Positions 1 through 8,247 of a DNA stretch of 11,767 nucleotides are shown here, in pieces. A program made the position numbers and the translations under genes. The DNA comes from Victivallales bacterium (GTDB lineage: Bacteria; Verrucomicrobiota; Lentisphaeria; Oligosphaerales; Lenti-02). The first letter of the stretch is position 1, and each line of letters starts with the position of its first letter. The DNA is taken from the NCBI GenBank assembly GCA_018648945.1, contig JABGQJ010000188.1:1-11767 (forward strand), given 5' to 3'. Below the pieces are notes generated by a model. The model saw only the letters and a program-made list of their open reading frames with translations, was not told where the DNA came from and did no database searches.

Positions 1-168
1 CATGGCACGCCAGCCGAGATCGATGAACTCATCCGCTACGAGGTCTCGACGCTAGGCAGCCCCGAGGGGGGACTGATGCTCACCTACGGACTCTATCCTG
101 GCACGCCCTTGGCCAACGCCTGCGCCGTGTTCGACGCGATGGAGAAGTACAGCACCTACTTCGCGTAG
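1..168 (+). CDS. C-terminal end of a probable uroporphyrinogen decarboxylase (URO-D)-like protein (5' end outside window)
   Basis: The first reading frame is open from base 1 to a TAG at 166-168 and encodes the last 55 residues of a protein. The segment reads HGTPAEIDELIRYEV, then a Gly-rich stretch (GSPEGGLML), then a C-terminal helix. This resembles the end of URO-D/methyltransferase-like TIM barrels, where a G-T-P-E-E-I-type helix start is followed by a GGG-type strand and a last helix. In PVC bacteria such proteins are usually paralogues of unknown substrate and not the haem enzyme itself. The next gene starts 71 nt downstream on the same strand with no terminator-like hairpin between them, so co-transcription is possible. 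Only the tail is visible, so the family call is tentative. Confidence 0.45.
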   Translation, partial: HGTPAEIDELIRYEVSTLGSPEGGLMLTYGLYPGTPLANACAVFDAMEKYSTYFA

Positions 169-229
169 ACAGCTGGGGGATGGGAGAGGGCTTGCCTGTC
201 CCGCAGGAAACACACGGTCCGTCTACCCC

Positions 230-233
230 AGGA
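230..233 (+). promoter_or_regulatory. Shine-Dalgarno site that decides the start of the Asp-box lipoprotein
   Basis: AGGA lies 6 nt before the ATG at 240. That ATG places a standard lipoprotein signal peptide exactly at the N-terminus. Two upstream in-frame ATGs (180 and 234) would add 20 or 2 residues ahead of the signal peptide. The one at 234 abuts AGGA with no spacer. Confidence 0.55.
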
Positions 234-239
234 ATGCCC

Positions 240-2546
240 ATGCTGCGCAACTTGCCAGCGACTCGACGTTTCGTGGCGATCCCCGTCTGCGTCCTTTCTG
301 TCCTGCTCTTGGTCTCCTGCGTCCGGCTCCCGCCCCGTGATCGAGGGTCGGTGACGTGGCAGCAGGTTGGCCCCGGCGGCGGCGGCCGGACGCTGATCCA
401 GGCGATCTCGCCGAGCGATCCGAAGACCATGTTCATGGCCAACGACATGGGGGCCATGTTCCGTAGTCGCAACGCTGGGGAGTCGTGGGAGCTGATTGGA
501 CCCGGCGGGATTCCGACCCATTGGTCGGCGGGACGGATTCTTACCCATCCAACCCGTTCGGGACTGATCTTCCTCAGCAAGTACCGGGGCTTCTTCCGGA
601 GCCGGGACGATGGGTCGACGTGGGAGTCTGTCCCGGGATCCTGGGACGAAACCAGGGAGCCAAGGGCAAGCCGAGGACCGCACTTCCTCGTCTTCGACCC
701 CGTGCATGGAAACGTCGGGGCCATGGCGCACAATGCCTACCGCCAGCGCGACAGGGCTGCCGTCTTTCTGACCAGGGACGCCGGGGAGTCGTGGTCGAGA
801 GCGAAGGGGCTTGGCGAACTGACCGAGATTCGGGGACTCCACGTTGGCGAAGGCGGGGGGTGCCTGCTTGTCGCCACCAAGAACGCGGTCCTGCGGAGCG
901 GGGATCTGGGCGAGATCTGGGAGCCCTGCGAATTGGGGAGCAAAGCCACAGTCACAGCCCTGGCAGGCGGGGCCGGGGCGACGGGGTCCATCGCCTATGT
1001 GGCGACCGCCCCGGTGGGTGGTCGGCCGGTGCTTCACGTCTCGCGTGACGGCGGGCAGACTTGGCGTGCGGCCCGGTCTCGCGGCTTCCCCCAGAAGCCA
1101 GCCCAGGGCCAGGCTGCTGAGATCAGGCATCTGCGCGTCTGCCGCAGGCAGCCAGAGGTGGCGGTGGTAGCCTTGAGTTCCGTGTATCCCCGGTCTGCCA
1201 AAGTGCCGGTGGACGCGCCGGGGCACCATCAGCTATACCGCACCACCGATGGTGGCGAGACCTGGCGAGCCATCCTGTTTCGGCATCCGGACATGAAGGC
1301 CTGCAACATCACCACGCGGACCTGGCTCACCGACCGCTGGGGAAGCATGTCCGGGATCGCCAGCGTGGCGGCCTGCGACCGTGATCCGCAGGTGCTGGGC
1401 GCGACCGATTGGGCGCGAAACTTCCGATCCGACGACGGGGGCAAGACCTGGCGCGAGACGCAAAGCCACCGGCTGAGCGATGCGGGCGAGCTCCTGGGCA
1501 CGGGCACGACGCCGGTTCTCAATGTCAACGGCTACCACATCCATCCCACCCAACCCAATGTGCGGTTCCTTTCCACCATGGATTTCTGGGGGTTCGCGAG
1601 TCGGGATGGGGGCAAGACTTGGCACTCTCCCCCCTTGCCCCGCATCGGCGGCAACTTCTATGCCATACTCATGGATCCGGCAGTCCCCGGGCGCGTGTGG
1701 GCGGGCGGGTCCGCCTTCCACGACATCCCCCTCAAGCGAGGCCAATACAAGAAGGGGCGCAACTGGGGGGGGATTGTCCGCACCGACGATTTCGGGGACA
1801 GCTGGTCATGGGATTCCTGGCAGGAAGACGTAGGGGGCCTCCCCAAGGGGCTGGTGTCCGGGCTGGTGCTGGACCCCGAGTCTCCGGTGTCGAACCGCCG
1901 GCTCTGGGCGGCTGTGTTCGGGCAGGGCGTATTCGAGAGCAGCGACCATGGGCGTACCTGGGAGAACCGAACCGCCGGGATCGCCAAGGAGCACCTGGAT
2001 CTGTGGGGGCTGCATCTCACGGCCGACGGCCGGTTTCTCTTCGCCCTCTGCCGGAACGGCGGCGGCGCGGTATACCGCAGTGCCGATGGCGGCAGGACAT
2101 GGACGAATCTACTGAGTGTGCCCATCCCCCACATCTGGGGATTTGCCGTTCACCCGAGCACTCCGGACACAATCCTCATCGCCTCTACCGAGGCCCTGAC
2201 CAACCCGCAGGAGCCCCGCGGGGTCTGGCGGACGCTGGATGGCGGGGAGTCATGGGCGCGAATACTCGCCGCCGATTGCAGCAGCGTCATCTTCGATCCG
2301 CACCGTCCCGAGCGCATCTACGCGGCGGGCTACAACAACGCGGCGATTTATGTCAGCGAGGATGGCGGCGGGACGTGGCAACCCATTCCCTGTCCCTTCT
2401 GGCGACCCAAGGCGCTGGCGGTGGATCCGGCCGATCCCCGCGTCCTGTACGTGGCGACGAGTGGTTGCTCAGTTCTCCGGGCAACCCGGCGTGGCCCGAT
2501 TGGTCACCCCTCGGTCCCGACGGCACCCCACCCGCACCCCAAATAG
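240..2546 (+). CDS. Exported lipoprotein with 13 BNR/Asp-box repeats (sortilin/GH74-like beta-propeller)
   Basis: From ATG 240 the product is 768 residues. The N-terminus is basic (residues 1-10), followed by a hydrophobic core and a lipobox LVSC with Cys27, so it is predicted to be a lipid-anchored envelope or surface protein. Thirteen Asp-box motifs of the form (S/T)xDxGxxW run from about residue 78 to 713 (for example DDGSTW, DGGQTW, DGGETW, DGGKTW twice, DHGRTW, DGGRTW, DGGESW, DGGGTW). Each normally marks a beta-hairpin at the edge of a propeller blade. The length and repeat number suggest two tandem propellers, as in GH74 glucanases and VPS10/sortilin-like proteins. The start of the mature part, WQQVGPGGGG followed by NDMGAMFRS, resembles the opening of GH74 enzymes. 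Catalytic function is not established; it may be a carbohydrate-binding or photosystem-assembly-type (Ycf48-like) scaffold. It is convergent with the TPR gene, with 36 nt between stops. Confidence 0.8.
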   Translation: MLRNLPATRRFVAIPVCVLSVLLLVSCVRLPPRDRGSVTWQQVGPGGGGRTLIQAISPSDPKTMFMANDMGAMFRSRNAGESWELIGPGGIPTHWSAGRILTHPTRSGLIFLSKYRGFFRSRDDGSTWESVPGSWDETREPRASRGPHFLVFDPVHGNVGAMAHNAYRQRDRAAVFLTRDAGESWSRAKGLGELTEIRGLHVGEGGGCLLVATKNAVLRSGDLGEIWEPCELGSKATVTALAGGAGATGSIAYVATAPVGGRPVLHVSRDGGQTWRAARSRGFPQKPAQGQAAEIRHLRVCRRQPEVAVVALSSVYPRSAKVPVDAPGHHQLYRTTDGGETWRAILFRHPDMKACNITTRTWLTDRWGSMSGIASVAACDRDPQVLGATDWARNFRSDDGGKTWRETQSHRLSDAGELLGTGTTPVLNVNGYHIHPTQPNVRFLSTMDFWGFASRDGGKTWHSPPLPRIGGNFYAILMDPAVPGRVWAGGSAFHDIPLKRGQYKKGRNWGGIVRTDDFGDSWSWDSWQEDVGGLPKGLVSGLVLDPESPVSNRRLWAAVFGQGVFESSDHGRTWENRTAGIAKEHLDLWGLHLTADGRFLFALCRNGGGAVYRSADGGRTWTNLLSVPIPHIWGFAVHPSTPDTILIASTEALTNPQEPRGVWRTLDGGESWARILAADCSSVIFDPHRPERIYAAGYNNAAIYVSEDGGGTWQPIPCPFWRPKALAVDPADPRVLYVATSGCSVLRATRRGPIGHPSVPTAPHPHPK

Positions 2547-2582
2547 GCAACAGCGGACAGACAGACGATGCGGGGAGCGGCG

Positions 2583-4853
2583 CTACTTCTCCTTCGGGGT
2601 CAGCGAGGCAAGCAACTTCTGTGCTCCTTCTCGCCTGCGGAACTCCCGCCCAGTCCCGAGAATGCGTTGCAGGACGAGCTTTGCCTCCACCTTCTTCCCT
2701 GCCTGGTTGAGCGCCGTGGCCAGATCGGTCTGGACATCAAGGTCCATGGGGAGGCATTCCACCGCGAAACGGAGGTTCTCCACAGCACCCGTGAAGTCGC
2801 CCTGCATGCTCTGGGTATACGCCAGTGCATGAGCGATCAGCGGATTGCTGGGGAACTGCTTGCGGGCGGCGCGTAGCGTCGCCAAGGCCCTTCCCTTCTC
2901 CCCTCTCCGCAGAAGCAGAAGTCCCAGGTTCGAGAGGGCAGCTGGGTTGACCGGGCGCATGGCACTCGCGGCCTCATAGCGCTTCAGTGCATCGTCGAAC
3001 TTCCCCATGGTCATGTAGAGCTTCCCAAGCTCCAAGTGGAGGTCGGCGACTGCGACCGGCACACGCTCAATCGCTTCCCGGAGCGTCTGCACGGCTGCCG
3101 CCCGCTCGCCTCGATGGGCAAGGCAGTTCGCGAGCAGGATGGGGGCGGCGTGATCGACCGGCTGCTGCTCGACCGCCTTCTGGAAGTGGTGCACGGCCCG
3201 GTCCACATCCCCCTCGGCCAGGGCCAGCTTACCGTACAACGCGTAGACTGCTGCGGAGCGAGGATCCCCACTGTCCAGCACGATTTGGCAGTGCTTCTCG
3301 GCCAGGGCTCGCAACCCGCGACTGTAGAGAATGGTGCCCAGCACGATATTGGCCCCCACATCTCGCGGGTGATCCTGATCCAGCTTGGTGGCCAACCGGT
3401 ATGCTTCGTCGGGCCGCCCTGCGCGCAGCAGCAGCCCGGCCAGCCGACCCCGGCAATGGTAGAGGGTGGGGAAGCGGGTGGTCACGTGGCGATAGGTCTC
3501 AAGCGCCCCCTCGGTGTCCCCCTTGAGCACCTGGCTCTCCGCATAGCGAGCCATGGCCTCGGCCAGGTGGGCGTAGTCCGCGTGCTCGCTGACGGCCCAT
3601 AGTCTGGGGCCACCCACTGGACGCGGGGCCTCCTCCAGATTGGGCGGACGCTCGTAGACGCCAACCCCCGCTGGGGCTTCCTTCATCTTGGCCAGCTTCG
3701 CCCGCAACCCTCTGAGCACCTCGTCGGCTTCCGGCATGCGTTGCTGCCTTTGGAACAGCCTGGCCAGCGCAAGGGAGGCGCCAAGGTTCTCCGGTTCCCG
3801 GCCAAGAACGGCGCGGATCAGTTCCTCCGCCTCCTGCCAACATCGCCGATCGGTCAGGATGGCGGCCAAGGCGAGCTCGACACTGGTGTCTCCCGGGGCG
3901 GTCCTATAGGCCTTCCGGGCCTCTTCCTCCGCCTGTTCGACCTGCCCCAGCTCGCGCAGGCAACGACAGGCAAGCACCCGGGCTTCGACATGCTTGGCGT
4001 CGAGCGCCAGAGCCATACGAGCCTTGCTCAGCGCTTCGTTGTACTCGAATTCGGCGAAGGACATCCGGGCCAGCACCAGTACGGCTTCGAAACAGAGAGG
4101 ATCAAGCTCGATGGCCATCTTCAGCTGGTCCCGAGCTTCCTCGCGTTCGCGGACGCCAAGGGCCGCGCGGGCCATCGCCAGATGCAGGTCAACGTTCGGC
4201 TCGACCTGGGCCAGGGCATCCTTGCAGAGAAAGTAGGCCTCCCGAAGCTCGCCCTTCTCTTCCAGCTTCCTGGCCTTGGCAAGCAGAACCTGGGCATCGG
4301 CCGGAATCTCGACTCCCCCTGGGCCAAGGACAATCGGCGCCGGCTTGGTGGACGCTTCGCCAGTCTTGGCGGCCCCCGATTCGGCCTTCGCACGAGGCCG
4401 TTGCCCGCGTCGCGGCAGCATCTCCCGGACGACATTCTTGGCGGTGCGGAGCGGGTCATGGCCCGTCAGCCGGAGGGCAATGGCCCCAAGCACCACCACA
4501 GACATGCCAAGCACCCCCGTGCTCAGCAAGACGGCTCGTACCCAGCGACCGAGGGGGGGAAACTGACGCTCGGGGTCCATGCAGCGGCGATGGGAGGCGC
4601 GACCGTTTACAGGTGCGTCGCAATAGGGACAGAGACACCGGAACACGCCAACCTGCGTGAAGCTGCGGGCGCGCAGGCATAGCTGCAGGGGTTCGCCGTC
4701 CCTGGCAGCCCTGGCCAGGCGTTCGCAGTAGGGGTTGCGCTGGCGCCGCTTCGGGGGAAGAAGCCGACGAAAAACGGAGACCAGGCACTCCCAGAGCAGG
4801 AAAACCAAGTCTATGGGCAGAGCAAACCACTTGAGTCGTGCAGGTAGAGCCAT
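2583..4853 (-). CDS. Membrane-anchored tetratricopeptide repeat protein with an N-terminal Cys-rich (zinc-ribbon-like) module
   Basis: The product is 756 residues from ATG 4853. That start has AAGG 5 nt upstream and gives a hydrophobic N-terminus; an in-frame ATG at 4991 would add 46 low-quality residues. A hydrophobic segment (about 8-28) is followed by the basic patch KRRQR. Six cysteines come next (C43, C59, C73, C75, C78, C91), with C73-x-C75-x2-C78 in a knuckle-like arrangement. A clear transmembrane helix spans about 104-127. A basic, Ala/Lys/Glu-rich linker runs to about 185. From about 189 to the end I count roughly 15 TPR units of 34 residues, many with the A-x-x-x-Y/L and D/E-P signatures. 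An insertion with ERPPNLEEAPRPVGG interrupts them near the middle. TPR arrays bind proteins or peptides, so a scaffold role at the membrane is inferred. The partner is unknown. It is divergent from the radical SAM gene. Confidence 0.8.
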   Translation of the reverse strand: MALPARLKWFALPIDLVFLLWECLVSVFRRLLPPKRRQRNPYCERLARAARDGEPLQLCLRARSFTQVGVFRCLCPYCDAPVNGRASHRRCMDPERQFPPLGRWVRAVLLSTGVLGMSVVVLGAIALRLTGHDPLRTAKNVVREMLPRRGQRPRAKAESGAAKTGEASTKPAPIVLGPGGVEIPADAQVLLAKARKLEEKGELREAYFLCKDALAQVEPNVDLHLAMARAALGVREREEARDQLKMAIELDPLCFEAVLVLARMSFAEFEYNEALSKARMALALDAKHVEARVLACRCLRELGQVEQAEEEARKAYRTAPGDTSVELALAAILTDRRCWQEAEELIRAVLGREPENLGASLALARLFQRQQRMPEADEVLRGLRAKLAKMKEAPAGVGVYERPPNLEEAPRPVGGPRLWAVSEHADYAHLAEAMARYAESQVLKGDTEGALETYRHVTTRFPTLYHCRGRLAGLLLRAGRPDEAYRLATKLDQDHPRDVGANIVLGTILYSRGLRALAEKHCQIVLDSGDPRSAAVYALYGKLALAEGDVDRAVHHFQKAVEQQPVDHAAPILLANCLAHRGERAAAVQTLREAIERVPVAVADLHLELGKLYMTMGKFDDALKRYEAASAMRPVNPAALSNLGLLLLRRGEKGRALATLRAARKQFPSNPLIAHALAYTQSMQGDFTGAVENLRFAVECLPMDLDVQTDLATALNQAGKKVEAKLVLQRILGTGREFRRREGAQKLLASLTPKEK

Positions 4854-4858
4854 GGTCG

Positions 4859-4862
4859 CCTT
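4859..4862 (-). promoter_or_regulatory. Shine-Dalgarno site of the TPR gene
   Basis: On the minus strand AAGG lies 5 nt before the ATG at 4853, and a second purine-rich AAGGAAAGG lies a little further upstream. This supports the internal ATG as the true start over the in-frame ATG at 4991. Confidence 0.5.
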
Positions 4863-5036
4863 ACGCCTTTCCTTCCGGTGCCTGGCAGCACATTGCCGGC
4901 CAACACGTTTGGGAACTCCTGGCCTCGATTCCGCGCCAAAGAGCGATCCATCCACGCAGAACACATGCGTCCGGCAGGAGGCCCTTTCCACTGCGAAGTG
5001 TTGGCTACTATGGAGCGAACGCGCGCAGAATCAAGG

Positions 5037-5065
5037 GCCCCGTGCGCTTGCGTCCAGCACGGGGT
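5037..5065. repeat. Perfect 8-bp inverted repeat with 11-nt spacer (operator or leader hairpin)
   Basis: CCCCGTGC (5038-5045) is mirrored by GCACGGGG (5057-5064), with an 11-nt spacer and a possible extra G-U pair at the base. It lies about 107 nt before the radical SAM start and 184 nt before the TPR start. No T-run follows on either strand, so it is not a typical terminator. It could be an operator or a 5' leader hairpin. Confidence 0.5.
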
Positions 5066-5171
5066 GTGGTAGATAGTGATGAGAACTTCGGGCTGGCACA
5101 ACGACGGGGTGCTGGCCCGACATCTCCCAGGGCCAGAGCGCCACACAGAAGGGACACGCCCGCTGGAACCA

Positions 5172-6818
5172 ATGCCGCCCAAACCTCTCCGGATCGTCTG
5201 GCTGGAGATCAACAGCTCCTACGTGCACGCCAGCATCGTGCCGGCTCTGCTGGCGGCAGCCATGCCCGTAAGCGTGGCCGTATCCTGGACCGTGGTCCGG
5301 GGCACTGTAGGGGGAAAACCAGGCGAATGGGCGAGAAAAATTGCGGCGGCGGCCCCGGATATCGTTGCCGGCACGCTGTACCTCTTCAACCGCGGCGCCG
5401 TGCTCGACGTGGCTGCGCGCGTCCATGCTCTGCTACCGGCCTGTCGGATCGCCGTCGGCGGCCCCGAATGCTCTGGCGACAATCGGGAGCTGCTGGCGAG
5501 GCATCCCATCGCCGCCGCCTTCCGAGGCGAGGGGGAAGTCTCCTTCGGCCTCTGGCTGCAGAGTCTGGATGATCCACGTTCGTGGCCCCAAATCCCCGGT
5601 CTCTGCCATCTGGATGCCGCAGGCACCTACCGGGATGATGGAACAACCCCTCAGTGGGCGGGGTTCGCTCGGAGCCAGCTCGATTCCGCTGCCAGCCTCC
5701 TGCCAGTGGACCGCCCGTTCCTCCACTACGAGACCACGCGGGGCTGCGTGGGGCGCTGTGCCTTCTGTGCCAGCGGGGAACCCAACCCGCCGCGAGCCAA
5801 ACCCCTGGCCACCGTGGCGGCGGAGCTGGCCGGGCTGGCCAAGCGTGGCGTGCGGGAGATCCGGCTGCTGGACCGGACCTTCAACCTGCCAGTGGCGCGT
5901 TGCGTAGCCCTGCTCAGGCTCTTCCGGGAACAACTCCCCGAGATGCGTTTCCATCTGGAGATCCACCCCGGGCTTCTCGCCCCCGCGATTCGCGAGGAGT
6001 TGGCGCAAGCGCGACCTGGGCAGCTGCACGTGGAGGCCGGGGTGCAGTCGCTGTCCTCGACCGTACTCGCTCGAGTCGGGCGAACGGGCGACCCGGAACG
6101 GGTTCTCTCCGGCCTGCGCTTCCTGGTGTCCTGCGCGGCCTTCGAGACCCATGCCGACCTGCTGGCTGGGTTGCCAGGCCAAAGCCTGGCCGGGGTCGTG
6201 GCAGATGCGGCACGGCTGATCGCACTGGGACCAGCGCAGATCCAGCTTGAACTACTCAAGATCCTGCCCGGCACGCGCCTCTGCCTCGAAGCAGCCGCGC
6301 AGGGCCTGGTCTTCTCCCCCGTGCCCCCCTACGAGATCCTGCGGACCTCGACGATGTCCCCGGACGAACTGGCCCAAGCCGAGAAGCTGTCCCGATTCCT
6401 CGACCGCTTCTACAATCCTCCGGCGCTCCACGCCGCCACTCGCACCTTGGCCGACGACGATGGGGCGCTGGGGCGGCTCTTGGCCGCGTGTGACCAGGCT
6501 GGAGCACTGGCGGAGCCGGTGTCGCTGGAGCGGCGGTTGCGACTGCTTGCGGCCCTGGTGGAGGATGGCCAGGAGGCCTGCGAGCAGGTCCAGTTGGCCT
6601 GGTTCGAGAACGGGTTCAGCCCCGATAGCGCGCCCTGGCCAAACACGCCATGTCCGGGCGCCCCGCCAGCCGCAGCGAAACTATGGAAGGGAATGCCACC
6701 GAAAGACTTCCATCGGGTGCGGGTCAGACACCTGGGCCCCGGCCAGACAGGCTTCTGGTTTGTCTATGACCGAGCCGTGGACCCACGTCGCCCCATCTGC
6801 GTATTCCGCGCGGAGTAG
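5172..6818 (+). CDS. Cobalamin-binding radical SAM protein, DUF4080-type
   Basis: The chosen start at ATG 5172 gives 548 residues and begins MPPKPLRIVWLEINSSYVHA, the usual opening of this family's B12-binding domain (an NSSY-H motif). An in-frame ATG at 5076 would add 32 featureless residues. The B12-binding fold covers about 7-130, with VGGPE at 95-99 and FRGEGE at 118-123. The radical SAM core follows, with the 4Fe-4S motif CVGRCAFC (Cys192, Cys196, Cys199), and runs to about residue 390. The C-terminal part (about 400-548) matches the DUF4080 layout and ends with GFWFVYDRAVDPRRPICVF. Members are predicted to use a 4Fe-4S cluster, S-adenosylmethionine and perhaps cobalamin for a methyl transfer or other radical reaction. 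The substrate is not known. The stop lies 5 nt from the stop of the convergent methyltransferase gene. Confidence 0.85.
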   Translation: MPPKPLRIVWLEINSSYVHASIVPALLAAAMPVSVAVSWTVVRGTVGGKPGEWARKIAAAAPDIVAGTLYLFNRGAVLDVAARVHALLPACRIAVGGPECSGDNRELLARHPIAAAFRGEGEVSFGLWLQSLDDPRSWPQIPGLCHLDAAGTYRDDGTTPQWAGFARSQLDSAASLLPVDRPFLHYETTRGCVGRCAFCASGEPNPPRAKPLATVAAELAGLAKRGVREIRLLDRTFNLPVARCVALLRLFREQLPEMRFHLEIHPGLLAPAIREELAQARPGQLHVEAGVQSLSSTVLARVGRTGDPERVLSGLRFLVSCAAFETHADLLAGLPGQSLAGVVADAARLIALGPAQIQLELLKILPGTRLCLEAAAQGLVFSPVPPYEILRTSTMSPDELAQAEKLSRFLDRFYNPPALHAATRTLADDDGALGRLLAACDQAGALAEPVSLERRLRLLAALVEDGQEACEQVQLAWFENGFSPDSAPWPNTPCPGAPPAAAKLWKGMPPKDFHRVRVRHLGPGQTGFWFVYDRAVDPRRPICVFRAE

Positions 6819-6823
6819 CCCGG

Positions 6824-8173
6824 TCAGGCGCGGCGGAAACGCGCCACGAACATGGTGTCGCAGTTGCCGTCCCACGGCCAGATGCGGTGCTGTCCGGGGC
6901 ACTCGCCCTCCGCAAGGGGATGGGGAAAGGCCTCCAGCGCGAAGTTCTCGTGGTTCGCAAGGAAGGCCTGCACGACGCCCTCGTTCTCGGCATCGAACAT
7001 GGAGCAGGTCGCATAGACCAGGACACCGCCGGCGCGAACGCCATGGGAGGCGTTGCTGAGTAGGGCCAACTGTTTCTCGGCGAACTCGGCGATCTCCTCG
7101 CGTTCCAGCGTCCAACGCGCATCGGGATTGCGGCGCCAGGTGCCCGAGCAGGTGCAGGGCGCGTCCACGAGCACACCGTCAAACCCACTCTTCTTGGCGG
7201 GCAGCACCTTCCCCTTCCATTCACGGCACCGGATGTTCGAGAAGCCGCCGCGGCGCGCGCGCTTCTTCAGGTCATCAAGCTTGCGAGTCCGGATGTCCGA
7301 GGCGACGATGCTGCCCCGGTTCTGCATCAACGTCGCCAAGTGCAGGGCCTTGCCACCGGCCCCGGCACAAGCATCCCACCAGCGTTCGCCGGGCTGCGGC
7401 GCGCACACGCCCGCCACAGTCTGCGACGCCAGATCCTGGATCTCGAAATGGCCCTCGCGAAACGACTCCAACATGCGCAGGTTCACCCTCGGGGGCGTGA
7501 TCGAGATGGCATCGAGACGCACGGGATGGCGGCGGGGGGCAAGGTCCGCCGCCGTCAATTCGCGCAGGGCCTGGTCCGGCGGCACCTGAGCCCGCAGCCA
7601 AACGGGGGGCCGTTTCTGCAACCAGCCCAGGAGCTCGTCCTGCCCACGCGGCAAGGTCGCCTCCTGGAAACACCAGTCGGGCACCAGATCGGCAAGCTTG
7701 AACTGCGGGCTGCGGCTGTCGCAGAGAGGCAGCAGATTGCGCCAACGTTGGGCCAACCCCAAAGGCTTGCCTTGCCGGGAAGGGAGATCCTCCGCGCGCA
7801 ACTGCGCATGCCGCCGCCAAATCTCGGCAACCGCCGGCAACGGGGCATCCTCCAGGAGCCACGCGCCAAGGAGCAGCGGCGAGTAGTCTTCGACCGACAC
7901 CCGCGTGGGATCAGGCTCCTCCTCGCCGGGCGGCGGCGCAAACTCCCGCAGCCAGCCCCACCAGCGCAGGACGGAGAAGAACGTCTCGCTCACCAGCCGA
8001 CGATCCCGCGAACCACACTCGCGGTGCGCCTTCAAATACCAGGACAACGCTCGGTCGGCCGGTCGTCTGACCAGTAGCGCCTGCCAAAGCAGGTAGGCGA
8101 TGGCGCCGGCGCAGGCACGGGCCTGCGACTCCAGCTTGCGGGGGGAGAGTCGAACGTCAGGAGGTCTTTTCAT
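6824..8173 (-). CDS. RsmB/NOL1-NOP2-Sun-family RNA (cytosine-C5)-methyltransferase
   Basis: The product is 449 residues. The N-terminal part (about 20-80, with SRDRRLVSETFFSVLRWWGWL) resembles the NusB-like RNA-binding domain of RsmB. The catalytic domain shows all key m5C motifs: SAM-binding DACAGAGGK (267-275), an acidic residue after the next strand (Asp293), motif IV DAPCTCSGTWRRNPD (Cys340) and motif VI YATCSMF (Cys390). In this family the motif VI cysteine attacks cytosine C6 and the motif IV cysteine helps release the product. The enzyme would methylate C5 of a cytosine in rRNA or tRNA using SAM in the cytoplasm. The middle region (about 85-215) is longer and less conserved than I would expect, so the exact target (16S C967 as for RsmB, or another site) is unclear. 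No good Shine-Dalgarno precedes ATG 8173. Confidence 0.88.
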   Translation of the reverse strand: MKRPPDVRLSPRKLESQARACAGAIAYLLWQALLVRRPADRALSWYLKAHRECGSRDRRLVSETFFSVLRWWGWLREFAPPPGEEEPDPTRVSVEDYSPLLLGAWLLEDAPLPAVAEIWRRHAQLRAEDLPSRQGKPLGLAQRWRNLLPLCDSRSPQFKLADLVPDWCFQEATLPRGQDELLGWLQKRPPVWLRAQVPPDQALRELTAADLAPRRHPVRLDAISITPPRVNLRMLESFREGHFEIQDLASQTVAGVCAPQPGERWWDACAGAGGKALHLATLMQNRGSIVASDIRTRKLDDLKKRARRGGFSNIRCREWKGKVLPAKKSGFDGVLVDAPCTCSGTWRRNPDARWTLEREEIAEFAEKQLALLSNASHGVRAGGVLVYATCSMFDAENEGVVQAFLANHENFALEAFPHPLAEGECPGQHRIWPWDGNCDTMFVARFRRA

Positions 8174-8247
8174 AGTACCGATGAATGTCGCATCCCGGCC
8201 CCGGAGATCAAGCAGAGAGGGACAAAGCGCCCCTCACCTGCGCCACT

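Larger units (their letters stand above)
4854..5171. other. Divergent intergenic region between the TPR and radical SAM genes
   Basis: This 318-nt region must hold the promoters of both divergent genes. I see no convincing sigma-70 -35/-10 pair and no sigma-54 element. The only clear structure is the inverted repeat at 5037-5065, listed separately. Both flanking genes have longer open frames extending into this region, but those extensions have no recognisable domain features and precede the obvious protein starts. Confidence 0.5.

Noticed and set aside
99..113. Second sigma-54-like element, TGGCACG-N4-TGGC, upstream of the lipoprotein
   Set aside because: The -24 half matches, but the -12 half has TGGC instead of TTGC and the site lies inside coding sequence. 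Probably chance in GC-rich DNA.
173..231. CTGGGG and CCCCAG pairing that could mask the lipoprotein ribosome site
   Set aside because: Only 6 bp with a 47-nt loop; too weak and too likely by chance at this GC content.
156..1229. Long open frame on the minus strand opposite the Asp-box lipoprotein
   Set aside because: Low-complexity, Arg/Pro-rich translation with no domain features. The plus-strand frame has a signal peptide and regular repeats, so this is a GC-driven shadow.
1409..2710. Long overlapping plus-strand frame inside and past the lipoprotein gene
   Set aside because: The translation is Arg/Pro/Gly-rich with no motif and overlaps a well-supported gene in another frame.
3741..4682. 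Open frame on the plus strand opposite the TPR gene
   Set aside because: It mirrors the TPR coding region, has no recognisable domain, and the opposite strand has clear periodic TPRs.
4886..4900. TGGCAGCACATTGCC in the TPR/radical SAM intergenic region as a sigma-54 promoter
   Set aside because: The spacing between GG and GC is one base too short and the -24 half has a mismatch. It also lies almost 300 nt from the plus-strand start.
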